From the IMG/VR virus record IMGVR_UViG_3300033993_002409, positions 1 through 24,295 of that record: DNA of 24,295 bases; one strand, written 5' to 3'. The translations under genes were made by a program, and so were the position numbers. The notes under the pieces are model-generated. The model was not told the origin of the DNA. It saw nothing but the letters and a program-made list of their open reading frames with translations, and did no database searches. Source of the stretch: a virus. Of this stretch, positions 13,052 to 20,958 are shown piece by piece (within the stretch, counting starts at the first letter, position 1; each line of letters begins with the position of its first letter).

Positions 13052-16041
13052 TTACGACACGCTTCTCCAAAGACGCTCCGGTCAGCATGACGCAAGGGCG
13101 GCATGGCGAACTCATCGTCGCGCAGGGGAACGGCGTGCGACCAGCCCGCTGGTCCGGCTCCGGAGCAGCAGTGGACGCAGGCATGGACGCCCCGCAGAGT
13201 GCGCCCGGCGTGACGGTCGATAGCGGCGTCAAGTATTACATCGCCCGCGTGGATGTGACCAAGCCCGGTGCGTGCTACTACGCACCCCCTGTGGTGGAGT
13301 TCGACACGGGAGATGCGCCCCCAGAGCCGGAGCCGATCTATCGCGTTATCGACGGCTACGTGCCGCCGCCTGCTGTGCCACAAACCAAGCGCACGGCGAC
13401 AGCGGCCTCCTACCTCAACCAGTCCACCGTAGGCGAGATTCGTGTTCTCGACAGCGGCAAGGGGTACTCGACTCAGCCGACTGTCACCCTGAGCGATACG
13501 CATGGCAAGGGGGCCGTCATAGAGGCGGTGCTCGATGTGCCGGATACCGGCCCTGTGGACCCCACGAACAATCCAATAACTGGCCTTTCGCAATGGGAAA
13601 TCACGCAGGCCCCTCCTGCGGATAGTCCGGCGCGGTTTGCTTGCCTGGAGGGCGTGAGCCTAGACCTTCCCGTCAACGGCAATGGGACGTTCACGGTACC
13701 CAGCGGCACGTGGTACATCCGCGTGAACGGCGGAAGTCCGCGCATTGGCTGCGACCCCGCATTGCTGCCGGGCTGGACGAAATCCATTACCTACACGATT
13801 GCGGGCTGGACATCGGGAAGCGGTGCCGTTCTTCGTATCCGGTGGCTCGGAGGCCAGTGGGTTGCCACCATCGCAGGGTTTCTCAACTGCGCCTTTTGGC
13901 TTGGGGCTACGCAGCCGCGAGATGTCTCTGCGCGCCGGTTTGGCGCAAACTACGCCGACGAATCCACTATTACAGTCACGATTCATGCCATTGACGGCGA
14001 CCTTTCGGAAAAAGTGGTGTTTCAAGGCTACACAGCCGGGAACGTCAACAACACCGATGCTCCGCGCTACCCTGTCAAGTCGCTCACGCTCGTGAATGGC
14101 GGCAGCGGATACCTTGTAACGCCGCAGATCAAGATTACCTCGAACTCAGGATTTGGGGCGTATGCCACCTGCACCGTCAAGGATGGCAAGGTTGCAAACG
14201 TAACGCTGGAGAACAGCGGCGGCGGATACAAAAAGCCGCCAACTGTCGAGGTGGTGGCTGGTGGAGCAGAGGCGTTCGCCGTCTCTCGCCCGCACCTGCG
14301 TGGCAAGTACCAGTGCTACTACCGATACGTTGATGACACGCCGGAGGACAGGGGCGGCCCCATCCCAAGCAACCTCTCGCCGCTCAAAGAGATCGACGCT
14401 GGGGAGGGCTCGTCGGGCTGTACGTGGACATTCGCTGCCGCAGCGGGCCGAGCGAAGAAGGTGGAGTTGTGGCGCAGCACCGCCAACCAAGCCACGACGC
14501 TCTACCGCGTGGCAACGATTGAGGGCTCCGCCTACCCCGACACGTTGACAGACGAAGAACTGCGTGACCCGGATCGCGAAGGGTACGCCGCCATGCCCAT
14601 TGTCTTGCCGAACGGAGAACTGAACGCCAACCGATTCGGCGTACCTCCCAGCGACAAGGCTGTGGTCGTGCGGTTCCAAGACCGTTTCTGGTACGGCGTG
14701 GATACCGGCGGCAAGGGGCCGAACACGCTCTACTACTCAGAGGTGGACGAGCCGGAGAGCGTGCCGGACGCCAACGAGATTATCCTCCAGCAGAACGCCC
14801 GAGACGGCGATAGCCTGCGGGCTATGATCCCATTCGGCTCCACGCTCCTGCTCATGCAGCAGCGGCACGCCTATTCGCTTACGTTTGCCAAGAATCCGAT
14901 CCTCGACGCACAGGTCACGCCCATCGCGTTTCGCGGTTGCTTGACGCAGCGGTGCTGGGACATCCACGACGGCGTGTGTTATGTGGCCGACCAGCAGGGC
15001 GTGTACGCAATCACCCCGACCGGGCAGATTGAGAGCATCTCGGACGCCATCGCGAACGTGTTTCGCGAGGAGATCGACTTTGCCAAGCGCACGTGGGCCT
15101 TCCTCCTCGTTGACCCGAAGACGAAAGTGCTCCGGTTCTTTGCGGCGTTCAAACGAGACTCGTCTGGTGGCCTGCCGTCCCGAACTCTGTGCTACTCCAT
15201 CGACGCGAAAACATGGTGGTACGAGAAGCATCCGCAGGCGATCACTGGCGGCTCGCAGGCAAAACTCTCGAACGGCGACTTCCGTTGCGTGTACGGCGGA
15301 CAAAGCGGCCCGCTGCTGCTGAGTGAGGGAGCATACGACATTTCTCGCGGCGCTGTGCGATCCGTCACCTTGACGAACGCTGGCACAGGCTACCGAACGC
15401 CTCCGAAGGTGACGGCCTCCGGCGGCTGCGGTGCAGAGTTCCAGGCGTCCATAAACGGCTCTGGAAGCGTAACCGCCATTTGGATCGTGTCTCCCGGCTA
15501 CGGATACACGAGCGGCAACCTGACCATTTCGCCACCAGACGATCCGACTATCACCTCCCCCGTGACGGCCACAGCAACATTTGTGGCAACGTCCCTCACG
15601 CAGGACACGACGCTGTTCCCGACGTACCGTTTCAAGGGCGGCAACGCCGAATACGTCACCGATGCAATGGACCCGAAGGCCGCTGGCGTGCAGCCTCGCA
15701 ACATCCGCCTGTCGTACCAGCCGCAACTCCAGCCGTGCCCAGTATCGCTCCGGACGTACTACAACGGCTCGCAGCATCCTCGCGGCAACGTGGCCGTTCG
15801 CAATCGCGGGACAGGGTTTACGAACGACGGCGTGGACAATGCCGCCCGCCTCGACATGGCCGCCCAGAAGACCGCCACTGGCTACGACACCGGTACGGCA
15901 GTGGCGATGTTCTCTGGCCGCTCGCTGGACGACATTCGCTCGTCAGACAGGCACGTGTCCGTCGAGGTGGTGGGGCCACGAACTGGGTCGGAGCCGGTCA
16001 CTTTCTACCAGATTGAAGTAGATGGAACGGCAGGCAAGTAA
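13048..16041 (+). CDS. Tail nozzle protein (gp12-like main part) with GxGY beta-hairpin repeats
   Basis: This is about a 997-residue protein. I chose the GTG at 13048, which overlaps the preceding stop as GTGA like its neighbours; the frame also offers a GTG at 13039. Neither has a Shine-Dalgarno. Residues about 545-680 are nozzle-like: 'VVRFQDRFWYG', 'NTLYYSEVDEPESVPDANE', 'LLLMQQRHAYSLTF', 'GCLTQRCWDIHDGVCYVADQ' near residue 630. Five or six short 'GxGYxxxPxV' repeat units flank it. These repeats are common in phage fibre and tip proteins and fold as beta-hairpins. The protein likely forms the narrow tail tip and carries surface-exposed inserts. It lies in the -1 frame relative to the preceding gene. 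Confidence 0.7.
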   Translation: MITTRFSKDAPVSMTQGRHGELIVAQGNGVRPARWSGSGAAVDAGMDAPQSAPGVTVDSGVKYYIARVDVTKPGACYYAPPVVEFDTGDAPPEPEPIYRVIDGYVPPPAVPQTKRTATAASYLNQSTVGEIRVLDSGKGYSTQPTVTLSDTHGKGAVIEAVLDVPDTGPVDPTNNPITGLSQWEITQAPPADSPARFACLEGVSLDLPVNGNGTFTVPSGTWYIRVNGGSPRIGCDPALLPGWTKSITYTIAGWTSGSGAVLRIRWLGGQWVATIAGFLNCAFWLGATQPRDVSARRFGANYADESTITVTIHAIDGDLSEKVVFQGYTAGNVNNTDAPRYPVKSLTLVNGGSGYLVTPQIKITSNSGFGAYATCTVKDGKVANVTLENSGGGYKKPPTVEVVAGGAEAFAVSRPHLRGKYQCYYRYVDDTPEDRGGPIPSNLSPLKEIDAGEGSSGCTWTFAAAAGRAKKVELWRSTANQATTLYRVATIEGSAYPDTLTDEELRDPDREGYAAMPIVLPNGELNANRFGVPPSDKAVVVRFQDRFWYGVDTGGKGPNTLYYSEVDEPESVPDANEIILQQNARDGDSLRAMIPFGSTLLLMQQRHAYSLTFAKNPILDAQVTPIAFRGCLTQRCWDIHDGVCYVADQQGVYAITPTGQIESISDAIANVFREEIDFAKRTWAFLLVDPKTKVLRFFAAFKRDSSGGLPSRTLCYSIDAKTWWYEKHPQAITGGSQAKLSNGDFRCVYGGQSGPLLLSEGAYDISRGAVRSVTLTNAGTGYRTPPKVTASGGCGAEFQASINGSGSVTAIWIVSPGYGYTSGNLTISPPDDPTITSPVTATATFVATSLTQDTTLFPTYRFKGGNAEYVTDAMDPKAAGVQPRNIRLSYQPQLQPCPVSLRTYYNGSQHPRGNVAVRNRGTGFTNDGVDNAARLDMAAQKTATGYDTGTAVAMFSGRSLDDIRSSDRHVSVEVVGPRTGSEPVTFYQIEVDGTAGK

Positions 16042-16733
16042 TGTTCTCCGCACAGGCCGGGCAGATAGCCAACGCCCTCAAGTCGGCTGGCCTTGCGCCG
16101 GATGCCGCCCAGAAGATCGCCGCCATTCTGGGCAACGGCGTGCAGAACCTCACTCGCACGAACCCCGAGACGGTTGACCTCACGCCCGCAGCGATGCGGT
16201 ACGTGACGCCAGACAGACGGACGTACCAACTGCCGGGACTAGACTTCCGGCAGGGCGACCCAGACTACCGCTCCTATCAGTTCGAGACGAGCGAGGAGCG
16301 TCCGCGCCCCCAGCAGGCTGACACCCTGCGCCGCGAACCATCCCCGCAGCAGACCACCTCCACGTACCGCGTGAAGGGCGGGAAGTTCACGGAGGCCAAA
16401 GGCACCGGCGACTCCGTGCAGGTGGACGTACGGATCAACGGAAACGGTAGGGTCGCGCTTTTGGACCCGCAGAGCAACACTATTCTCGGGAAGAACGTCC
16501 GCTGCGAAGCAGACGATTCCGGCCTGCGTTTCTTCATCGAAGAGACTGGTACAGAATTAGTGTGGAAACTCCAACTCGGAGACTTCCTGTCCTCGCTAGG
16601 CACGGAGATGACGGTCGTGGAAGACGTTCGCCTCGTCGGGAACAGCATCGAGATCGTCAAGAAGCGCGTTCGCGTCTTGGCCTACGAAGACACCGCCAGC
16701 GGCTCGATTGAAACAACGTCCTGCCCCTCATAG
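16041..16733 (+). CDS. Hypothetical tail-region protein
   Basis: This 230-residue protein starts in a TAATG junction with the nozzle gene. The N-terminus (residues about 1-40) is an Ala/Gln-rich amphipathic helix pair ('AGQIANALKSAGLAPDAAQK', 'IAAILGNGVQNL'). The middle is a proline/arginine-rich linker. Residues about 110-210 look all-beta ('VQVDVRINGNGRVALLDPQS', 'LRFFIEETGTELVWKLQLGD', then 'VVEDVRLVGNSIEIVKKRVR'). No catalytic motif is visible and I do not recognise the family. Its place between nozzle and Cys-rich gene suggests a tail-tip or fibre-attachment role: helix for anchoring, beta domain for display. Confidence 0.75.
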   Translation: MFSAQAGQIANALKSAGLAPDAAQKIAAILGNGVQNLTRTNPETVDLTPAAMRYVTPDRRTYQLPGLDFRQGDPDYRSYQFETSEERPRPQQADTLRREPSPQQTTSTYRVKGGKFTEAKGTGDSVQVDVRINGNGRVALLDPQSNTILGKNVRCEADDSGLRFFIEETGTELVWKLQLGDFLSSLGTEMTVVEDVRLVGNSIEIVKKRVRVLAYEDTASGSIETTSCPS

Positions 16734-16735
16734 TC

Positions 16736-18532
16736 ATGGCACTTGCAACGCTAGGCGGAACACTTCTGCGGGTGGGCAACAGGCTGGCGCTGTCCATCGC
16801 CTGCTGCTGCAATCGGCTGTTCTGTCGTCAGGTGCGAGAAGACGAATGCGGCAACGCTGTCTACGACTGCGTGAGCGAGCAGGCTGAGTCAATCGGGCCA
16901 TGCACGGAATCATGCAGGCCGCCAGAAGACCCTTGTGAGTGCGGCCCAACGCTTCCGTGCGATGTGTGCTATGAGTGCATTGACCGCAAGTGCGAGCGGA
17001 TCGAGGACTGCTGCGCCGACGGCTCGCCCTGTCCAGAGTGCCAGAAGTGCGTCAACGGCGTATGCGTTCCCTGCGGCGCGTGCGAGAAGTGCGTGGAGGG
17101 CGTATGCGTGCCCTGCGGTCCCTGCGAGAAGTGCGAGGGCGGCGAGTGCGTTCCGTGCGATTCGGACGAGGACTGCGTGGAAGGGGAGTGCGTCCCGAAA
17201 CAGTATTACTGCTGCTGGGACGAGTGCCCGAACGACGAGTACGGCGACCCCAAAGACCCGCCGCCCTCGACGCACTGCCAGAACTCGCCGTGCGGCACTG
17301 GCTTGGACGACAACGACGAGCCCTGCGACCTGACGAAAAGCGGGCCGTATAACACGACGCAACTTTGTGCCGAGAACTGCCAGAAGTACGAGTGCGTGCC
17401 AGATGCGTGCGGCAATCGCGAGTGCCAGCCCGACCCCGACGGTGCCTACGACAGCAAGTCCGAGTGTTTGGCCGACTGCCCGGCAGACCCTTGTGCGGAG
17501 CCCTGCTCGTTCGCCGGAGCCAGCACTCCCGGAATCTACAGCATCGACGGGTGTGAACGCGACATCTGTGTGTCGTACGTCAGCCCGGATAGCCGCCCGA
17601 TCCGCGTGCAGATTTGGGGGCCGACGCTCGACAACAACTGCAACATTATCGCATCTCGTGTCATCAAGGCTGATTCCGACTGGCGGGGCGAAGAGTGCTG
17701 CGACTGCGACTCACGGCCAGCAGGAGACTTGGAAGGCGGACCGAAGGGGCAGATCACGTGGACTAAGCCACGTGGCGTGACATCCTTTGAGGTTGCCGTC
17801 CTGACTGCATGCGGGGCAACGGCCAACATCGACATCCGGTGCAGCGACGACTGCGGCGATCCGCCTGACCCTGACATGTGCCCGTGCGAGGATGACGACG
17901 ACTGCAACGACGGGTGCCACTGCTGTGACGGGGAATGTCAGGATGAGCCGTGCGAGGAGTGCGAGCCATGCGAGGATTGCGATGTAGTTGCTGCGGCCGC
18001 CGAACAGTCGGACGTTGACTGCACGCCCCCATTTGGGGGATGGCAATGGTACAAAACTCAACTCGTGTCGGAAATTGGTGGCGGCGACCCGGCGGTTGCG
18101 GATTCGTGGGCCGATGGATACCCGGAGGCGCTCGCTGATTGCAGGATGTTTTTAGTGCAGGACGTAAACAGAACGGAGGGCAGTTGCACGTGTGATATTT
18201 TCCTTGACGGCAACTTCGTGGAAAGCACATGCGCCTCTACGGGCTGGACGGAAGCAAGGAATCGCTTGATGGTGCTTCGGTGCCCCGATGGGGAGGAGGC
18301 GTACCTAGAGGACGTGACTGACGATGCCATAGTTACGGGCAGCGAACGAGCAGAGCCCGTCGAGCCCGGAGGAGACATTCCTTCCAAATGGGCGGGGTAC
18401 ACACTTAAAGACACGGACTGCTTGGTAGAGCAACCCGACCCGCCGCGACTTATCTGCGAGGGCGGCGAGCCGGATTGGTACGACACGCCAACGGACTGGT
18501 TGCCCGACCCCACAGTGGAGTGTGACCCATGA
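16736..18532 (+). CDS. Extremely cysteine-rich protein, probable virion surface component
   Basis: This 598-residue protein contains about 75 cysteines by my count (about 12%), mostly as C-x2-C, C-x3-C and CC. It begins with a Leu-rich helix ending in 'ACCCNRLFC'. Residues about 104-159 are a tandem 14-residue repeat of the type K-C-x-x-G-x-C-V-P-C-G-x-C-E. A region at about 260-370 is less Cys-dense and beta-like ('YSIDGCERDICVSYVSPDS', 'FEVAVLTACGATANIDIRC'). A second Cys/Asp/Glu-rich block spans about 378-425. The last 170 residues are a separate, more ordinary domain with 'GGWQWYKTQLVSEIGG'. The protein is strongly acidic and Asp-rich between cysteines. Possible roles are a disulfide-stabilised spike or fibre or a metal-binding protein. 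No Shine-Dalgarno is evident, so it is probably coupled to the gene before. I do not recognise a named family. Confidence 0.85.
   Translation: MALATLGGTLLRVGNRLALSIACCCNRLFCRQVREDECGNAVYDCVSEQAESIGPCTESCRPPEDPCECGPTLPCDVCYECIDRKCERIEDCCADGSPCPECQKCVNGVCVPCGACEKCVEGVCVPCGPCEKCEGGECVPCDSDEDCVEGECVPKQYYCCWDECPNDEYGDPKDPPPSTHCQNSPCGTGLDDNDEPCDLTKSGPYNTTQLCAENCQKYECVPDACGNRECQPDPDGAYDSKSECLADCPADPCAEPCSFAGASTPGIYSIDGCERDICVSYVSPDSRPIRVQIWGPTLDNNCNIIASRVIKADSDWRGEECCDCDSRPAGDLEGGPKGQITWTKPRGVTSFEVAVLTACGATANIDIRCSDDCGDPPDPDMCPCEDDDDCNDGCHCCDGECQDEPCEECEPCEDCDVVAAAAEQSDVDCTPPFGGWQWYKTQLVSEIGGGDPAVADSWADGYPEALADCRMFLVQDVNRTEGSCTCDIFLDGNFVESTCASTGWTEARNRLMVLRCPDGEEAYLEDVTDDAIVTGSERAEPVEPGGDIPSKWAGYTLKDTDCLVEQPDPPRLICEGGEPDWYDTPTDWLPDPTVECDP
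17045..17212 (+). repeat. 42-nt in-frame tandem repeat encoding 14-residue Cys motif
   Basis: Four consecutive 42-nt units start at 17045, 17087, 17129 and 17171, inside the Cys-rich gene. The first two units are close copies (KCVNGVCVPCGACE and KCVEGVCVPCGPCE). The third is more diverged (KCEGGECVPCDSDE), and the fourth keeps only the first half (DCVEGECVP). Synonymous third-position differences between units point to old duplication with selection on the protein, or to partial recombination between copies. Confidence 0.85.
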
Positions 18533-18996
18533 AAGTGCTGTCGCTTTCCTCTTTGCAGCGCACGGCCGCTCGTCGTCCTGAGGGATACCTGCAAGACGTT
18601 CTTTCGCACGCCTCAGTCGAAGGCGACGTCGTGACCATGCCGCGAGAGGCGTACCTGTCTCTTGTGCGGAAGTACCGTTCGCCCAATTCTGCAAAAAGGG
18701 TTGCTGTTCCGCCCAAGCCGACGCAGTTACCTCCCGCGCCTTCCGGTCCCGGCACAGAACTCAAAGCCCTCCTCAAGGACTGGCTGGGCATACAAGCCAG
18801 CCCTAACTGCTCGTGTAACGCCAGAGCCCGCCAGATGGACGAGTGGGGCCCGGACCTCTGCGAGCAGAACCTCCCGACCATCGTGGACTGGCTGGGAGAG
18901 CAGGCTGCGGCCCGGAAACTCCCGTTCGTGCGGTTTGCCGCAGAACAGGCCGTGAAACTGGCGATTCGGCGGGCACGGAAAAAGGCCGCTCGGTAG
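18529..18996 (+). CDS. Small protein with C-x-C...C motif, downstream partner of the Cys-rich protein
   Basis: This 155-residue protein starts at ATG 18529, overlapping the Cys-rich stop as ATGA, with GGAG 8 nt upstream. Residues 1-60 are basic and helical, and 61-75 form a Pro-rich linker. Residues 75-150 form the distinctive part: 'GTELKALLKDWLGI', C94-S-C96, 'NARARQMDEWGPDLC' with C111, then 'NLPTIVDWLGEQA' and a basic C-terminal helix. The C-x-C plus distant Cys could bind a metal or take part in disulfide exchange. I have a vague recollection of the same 'MDxWGPDxC' arrangement in planctomycete-like sequences, but cannot confirm it. Tight coupling suggests it works with the Cys-rich protein. 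Function unknown. Confidence 0.75.
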   Translation: MKVLSLSSLQRTAARRPEGYLQDVLSHASVEGDVVTMPREAYLSLVRKYRSPNSAKRVAVPPKPTQLPPAPSGPGTELKALLKDWLGIQASPNCSCNARARQMDEWGPDLCEQNLPTIVDWLGEQAAARKLPFVRFAAEQAVKLAIRRARKKAAR

Positions 18997-19034
18997 GCAG
19001 TCGGGGGACATAAATCAGCAGGAGATACTCCGGA

Positions 19035-19385
19035 ATGACTTCCTACAACACCACCAAGCGCACCTACTCAGAGCCCTCTGTCGGCGGGTCTAGCTCGGTG
19101 ACGTTTGATTACACAGGGTCCGACCTCATCGCCAAGCTCCTCGAGGAGGAGGGCGGCCTGGAGTCGGCCCGTCAAGGCGCCCTGTACGACGGCGACATCA
19201 AGACGTCGCTGCAGGCAGGAGACCGCATTCGTCGGTTGCGTGGCCTTCGGTCCGGAATCGCGCCCGTGCGCGTTCGCGGCATGGAGTCCAGCTCCAAGCG
19301 CGAGGGGGCCAGTCAAGGTTACGAAGAGCAGACCCCATATTCTCTCGGATTCACGCCAGAGGAAGAGAAAGGAAAGAAGGGCTAA
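19035..19385 (+). CDS. Small hypothetical protein, start of the putative internal-protein cluster
   Basis: The protein has 116 residues; ATG at 19035 follows AGGAG at 19020-19024. A 38-nt gap, the largest in this part of the operon, separates it from the previous gene and holds no clear terminator or promoter. The protein is polar: a Ser/Thr/Tyr-rich start, a helical 'LIAKLLEEEGGLESARQGAL' segment at about 31-50, an Arg-rich middle ('RIRRLRGLRSG') and a Lys/Glu end. It has no membrane segment or recognisable domain. By neighbourhood it may be a minor or internal virion protein. Confidence 0.7.
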   Translation: MTSYNTTKRTYSEPSVGGSSSVTFDYTGSDLIAKLLEEEGGLESARQGALYDGDIKTSLQAGDRIRRLRGLRSGIAPVRVRGMESSSKREGASQGYEEQTPYSLGFTPEEEKGKKG

Positions 19386-19388
19386 GCC

Positions 19389-19706
19389 ATGTATTACGGC
19401 CAGCGCAACGTGCGGATGTACGATCCGGGCGACATCAAGAAGATCTCGTGGGACGTCGGGTCGCATGGCGCAGACGTCGGCAAGGAGATGACGAAGGCCA
19501 GCAACACGCTGGACGAACAAGACGCTCGCGCCCAGCAGGAGCACGACATGGGCATGCAGCAGTCCATGTACCAGGCAGCCCACGAGCGAAACCTTCAGGC
19601 CGCTGAGCAGCAGCGCCGGGCGTATGACTCGCAGACTGCCCGCGACGCCCAGCAGCGCAAGTTCAGCGTTCTCGACGGCCTTCGTGGCGCCATGTTTCGA
19701 GGGTAG
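19389..19706 (+). CDS. Small Gln/Ala/Asp-rich helical protein
   Basis: This 105-residue protein has ATG at 19389 with an AAGAAGGG ribosome-binding site, directly after the preceding stop. Residues about 30-95 are almost continuous helix rich in Gln, Ala, Glu, Asp and Arg ('QDARAQQEHDMGMQQSMYQA', 'AAEQQRRAYDSQTARDAQQR'), likely an amphipathic or coiled-coil rod. Such composition is common among internal virion and ejection proteins of podoviruses. No homology is recognised; the function is inferred from composition and location only. Confidence 0.7.
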   Translation: MYYGQRNVRMYDPGDIKKISWDVGSHGADVGKEMTKASNTLDEQDARAQQEHDMGMQQSMYQAAHERNLQAAEQQRRAYDSQTARDAQQRKFSVLDGLRGAMFRG

Positions 19707-19708
19707 GA

Positions 19709-20083
19709 ATGTACGCCAACGCAGTCGGACACAAGCCTGGTAATTCGGTTCTCGCTGGCCTTCGGGGCAAGGGAGATGCTGGGGCGTTTGCTAAGGGTCA
19801 GGGCATGGCTGCAGCTGCCGGCCTGAACCTGGAGGCGGCCAATCAGAACCAGCAGTTCGGACTCCAGCAGATGCAGGACGAAAGCAGCCTGCGCCAGAAG
19901 GACAGCCAGAACAAGTCCCAGCGGGCGGAGAACGAGTCGCAAGGCCGCATGATGAAGGGCGCACTTGCCAGCAGAAAGAACGTGTTCGACACATCCATGA
20001 ACTTCGACTACGCCGGCCTGAGAAAGCGTCAGGGCCTTCAGATCCAGCAGGCGCTCCTCAATAACCTGGCTAGGGAGTTCTAA
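19709..20083 (+). CDS. Small Gln/Ala-rich helical protein
   Basis: This 124-residue protein has ATG at 19709, three nt after the previous stop, preceded by GAGGG. It shares the composition of the gene before it: Gly/Ala-rich N-terminus, then Gln/Asn/Ser-rich helix ('LEAANQNQQFGLQQMQDESS', 'RQKDSQNKSQRAENESQGR') and an end with 'FDYAGLRKRQGLQIQQALL'. No transmembrane segment is visible. The TAA overlaps the next ATG. It may be a paralogue or structural analogue of its neighbours, but the similarity I can see is compositional rather than aligned. Candidate internal virion protein. Confidence 0.7.
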   Translation: MYANAVGHKPGNSVLAGLRGKGDAGAFAKGQGMAAAAGLNLEAANQNQQFGLQQMQDESSLRQKDSQNKSQRAENESQGRMMKGALASRKNVFDTSMNFDYAGLRKRQGLQIQQALLNNLAREF

Positions 20084-20619
20084 TGGCTGTGTTCGCCGAC
20101 CGGTCTCTTCCGCAGCAGACTCCATCACCTTTGGCGCCAAAGCCGGCGGGCCAGAGACAGGGCGCCACGCCCTCGTACGGCTTCATGCCGCCGATGGTGT
20201 CGGACTCTGCGGTAAGCGACCAGAAGAACAACCTGTACGCCGCCTCCGCCGGAGCGGGCCAGGCCGCCATGCAGGGCATGGATCGCGCAGGGCTGTCTCG
20301 TGGCAGGGGGCAGCAGCTGCGAGCGGACATGACTCAGGCAGGCGCCGACGTTCAGTCCGCTTCTGCAGCAGCCAAAACGGACATGGACGCCGCCAACTCG
20401 AACGCCCGCACTCGCCAGGCTTTCGAGACCGCAATGAAAGGGGAGCAGCTTGGCAACCAGAGCCTGCTCGAAGGACTCCGAGCGTCGGGTGTTCGCGAGC
20501 GATTAGCCAAGCAGGGCTGGCAGCAGGACCTGATCGAAGCCATGCGGCGCGGCCAGTTCGGCCTGGACTCGATGCAGCTCGACCTGTCCCCGTTCGTTCA
20601 GGCCATGTTCCGAAACTAG
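20083..20619 (+). CDS. Ala/Gln-rich hypothetical protein, candidate ejection protein
   Basis: This 178-residue protein starts at ATG 20083 in a TAATG junction with AGGGAG at 20072-20077. A Pro/Gln-rich disordered start (about 1-40) is followed by a long Ala/Gln/Asp helix ('MTQAGADVQSASAAAKTDMD', 'AANSNARTRQAFETAMKGEQ') and a C-terminal amphipathic segment with 'GWQQDLIEAMRRGQFGLDSM'. This Ala/Gln-rich helical make-up resembles internal head proteins that leave the capsid with the DNA. The resemblance is one of composition only. Confidence 0.7.
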   Translation: MAVFADRSLPQQTPSPLAPKPAGQRQGATPSYGFMPPMVSDSAVSDQKNNLYAASAGAGQAAMQGMDRAGLSRGRGQQLRADMTQAGADVQSASAAAKTDMDAANSNARTRQAFETAMKGEQLGNQSLLEGLRASGVRERLAKQGWQQDLIEAMRRGQFGLDSMQLDLSPFVQAMFRN

Positions 20620-20628
20620 GAGTTATTG

Positions 20629-20931
20629 ATGTCCTCTCACGAAGACGACGATCGCGGCGAAGACGTAGGCAAGCTCAAGCGATCTGCGCTCGAGCAGCTC
20701 GTGATGAAGTACCGGGCCAAGCGGCTCAAGGATCGCGATCCAGACGACCAGAAGAAGGCCGACGACGAGGCCGAAGAAGAGCGCAACAAGCTCTCCGACC
20801 TACACGAAGAGCAGCACGGCTCCGCTCCTAAGCTGGCCGTCGAAAAAGACGACCTGCCTGAGGGTCTCGAGGACGCCCTCGAAGAGGACGACGAGGACGA
20901 AAAGAAGCCCGCCAAGAAGCAAAAGGCTTAG
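20629..20931 (+). CDS. Small highly charged acidic protein
   Basis: This 100-residue protein starts at ATG 20629, six nt after AGGAG at 20618-20622. An in-frame TTG three nt earlier is less likely. The sequence is dominated by Asp, Glu and Lys, with acidic blocks ('DDEAEEERNK', 'LEDALEEDDEDEKK') and a basic 'KYRAKRLKDRD' helix in the middle; it ends KKPAKKQKA. It is probably largely disordered or helical. Possible roles include a scaffold-like or charge-balancing internal protein. No family is recognised. Confidence 0.7.
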   Translation: MSSHEDDDRGEDVGKLKRSALEQLVMKYRAKRLKDRDPDDQKKADDEAEEERNKLSDLHEEQHGSAPKLAVEKDDLPEGLEDALEEDDEDEKKPAKKQKA

Positions 20932-20958
20932 GCCGCACTAGGAAGGTAGGTACGGCCT

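Noticed and set aside
16736-16820. Possible lipoprotein signal at the start of the Cys-rich protein ('LALSIAC')
   Set aside because: The hydrophobic stretch is short and interrupted by two arginines, and position -3 is Ser rather than Leu; not a convincing lipobox.
20626-20628. TTG as start of the acidic protein
   Set aside because: The ATG three bases later has optimal spacing from AGGAG.
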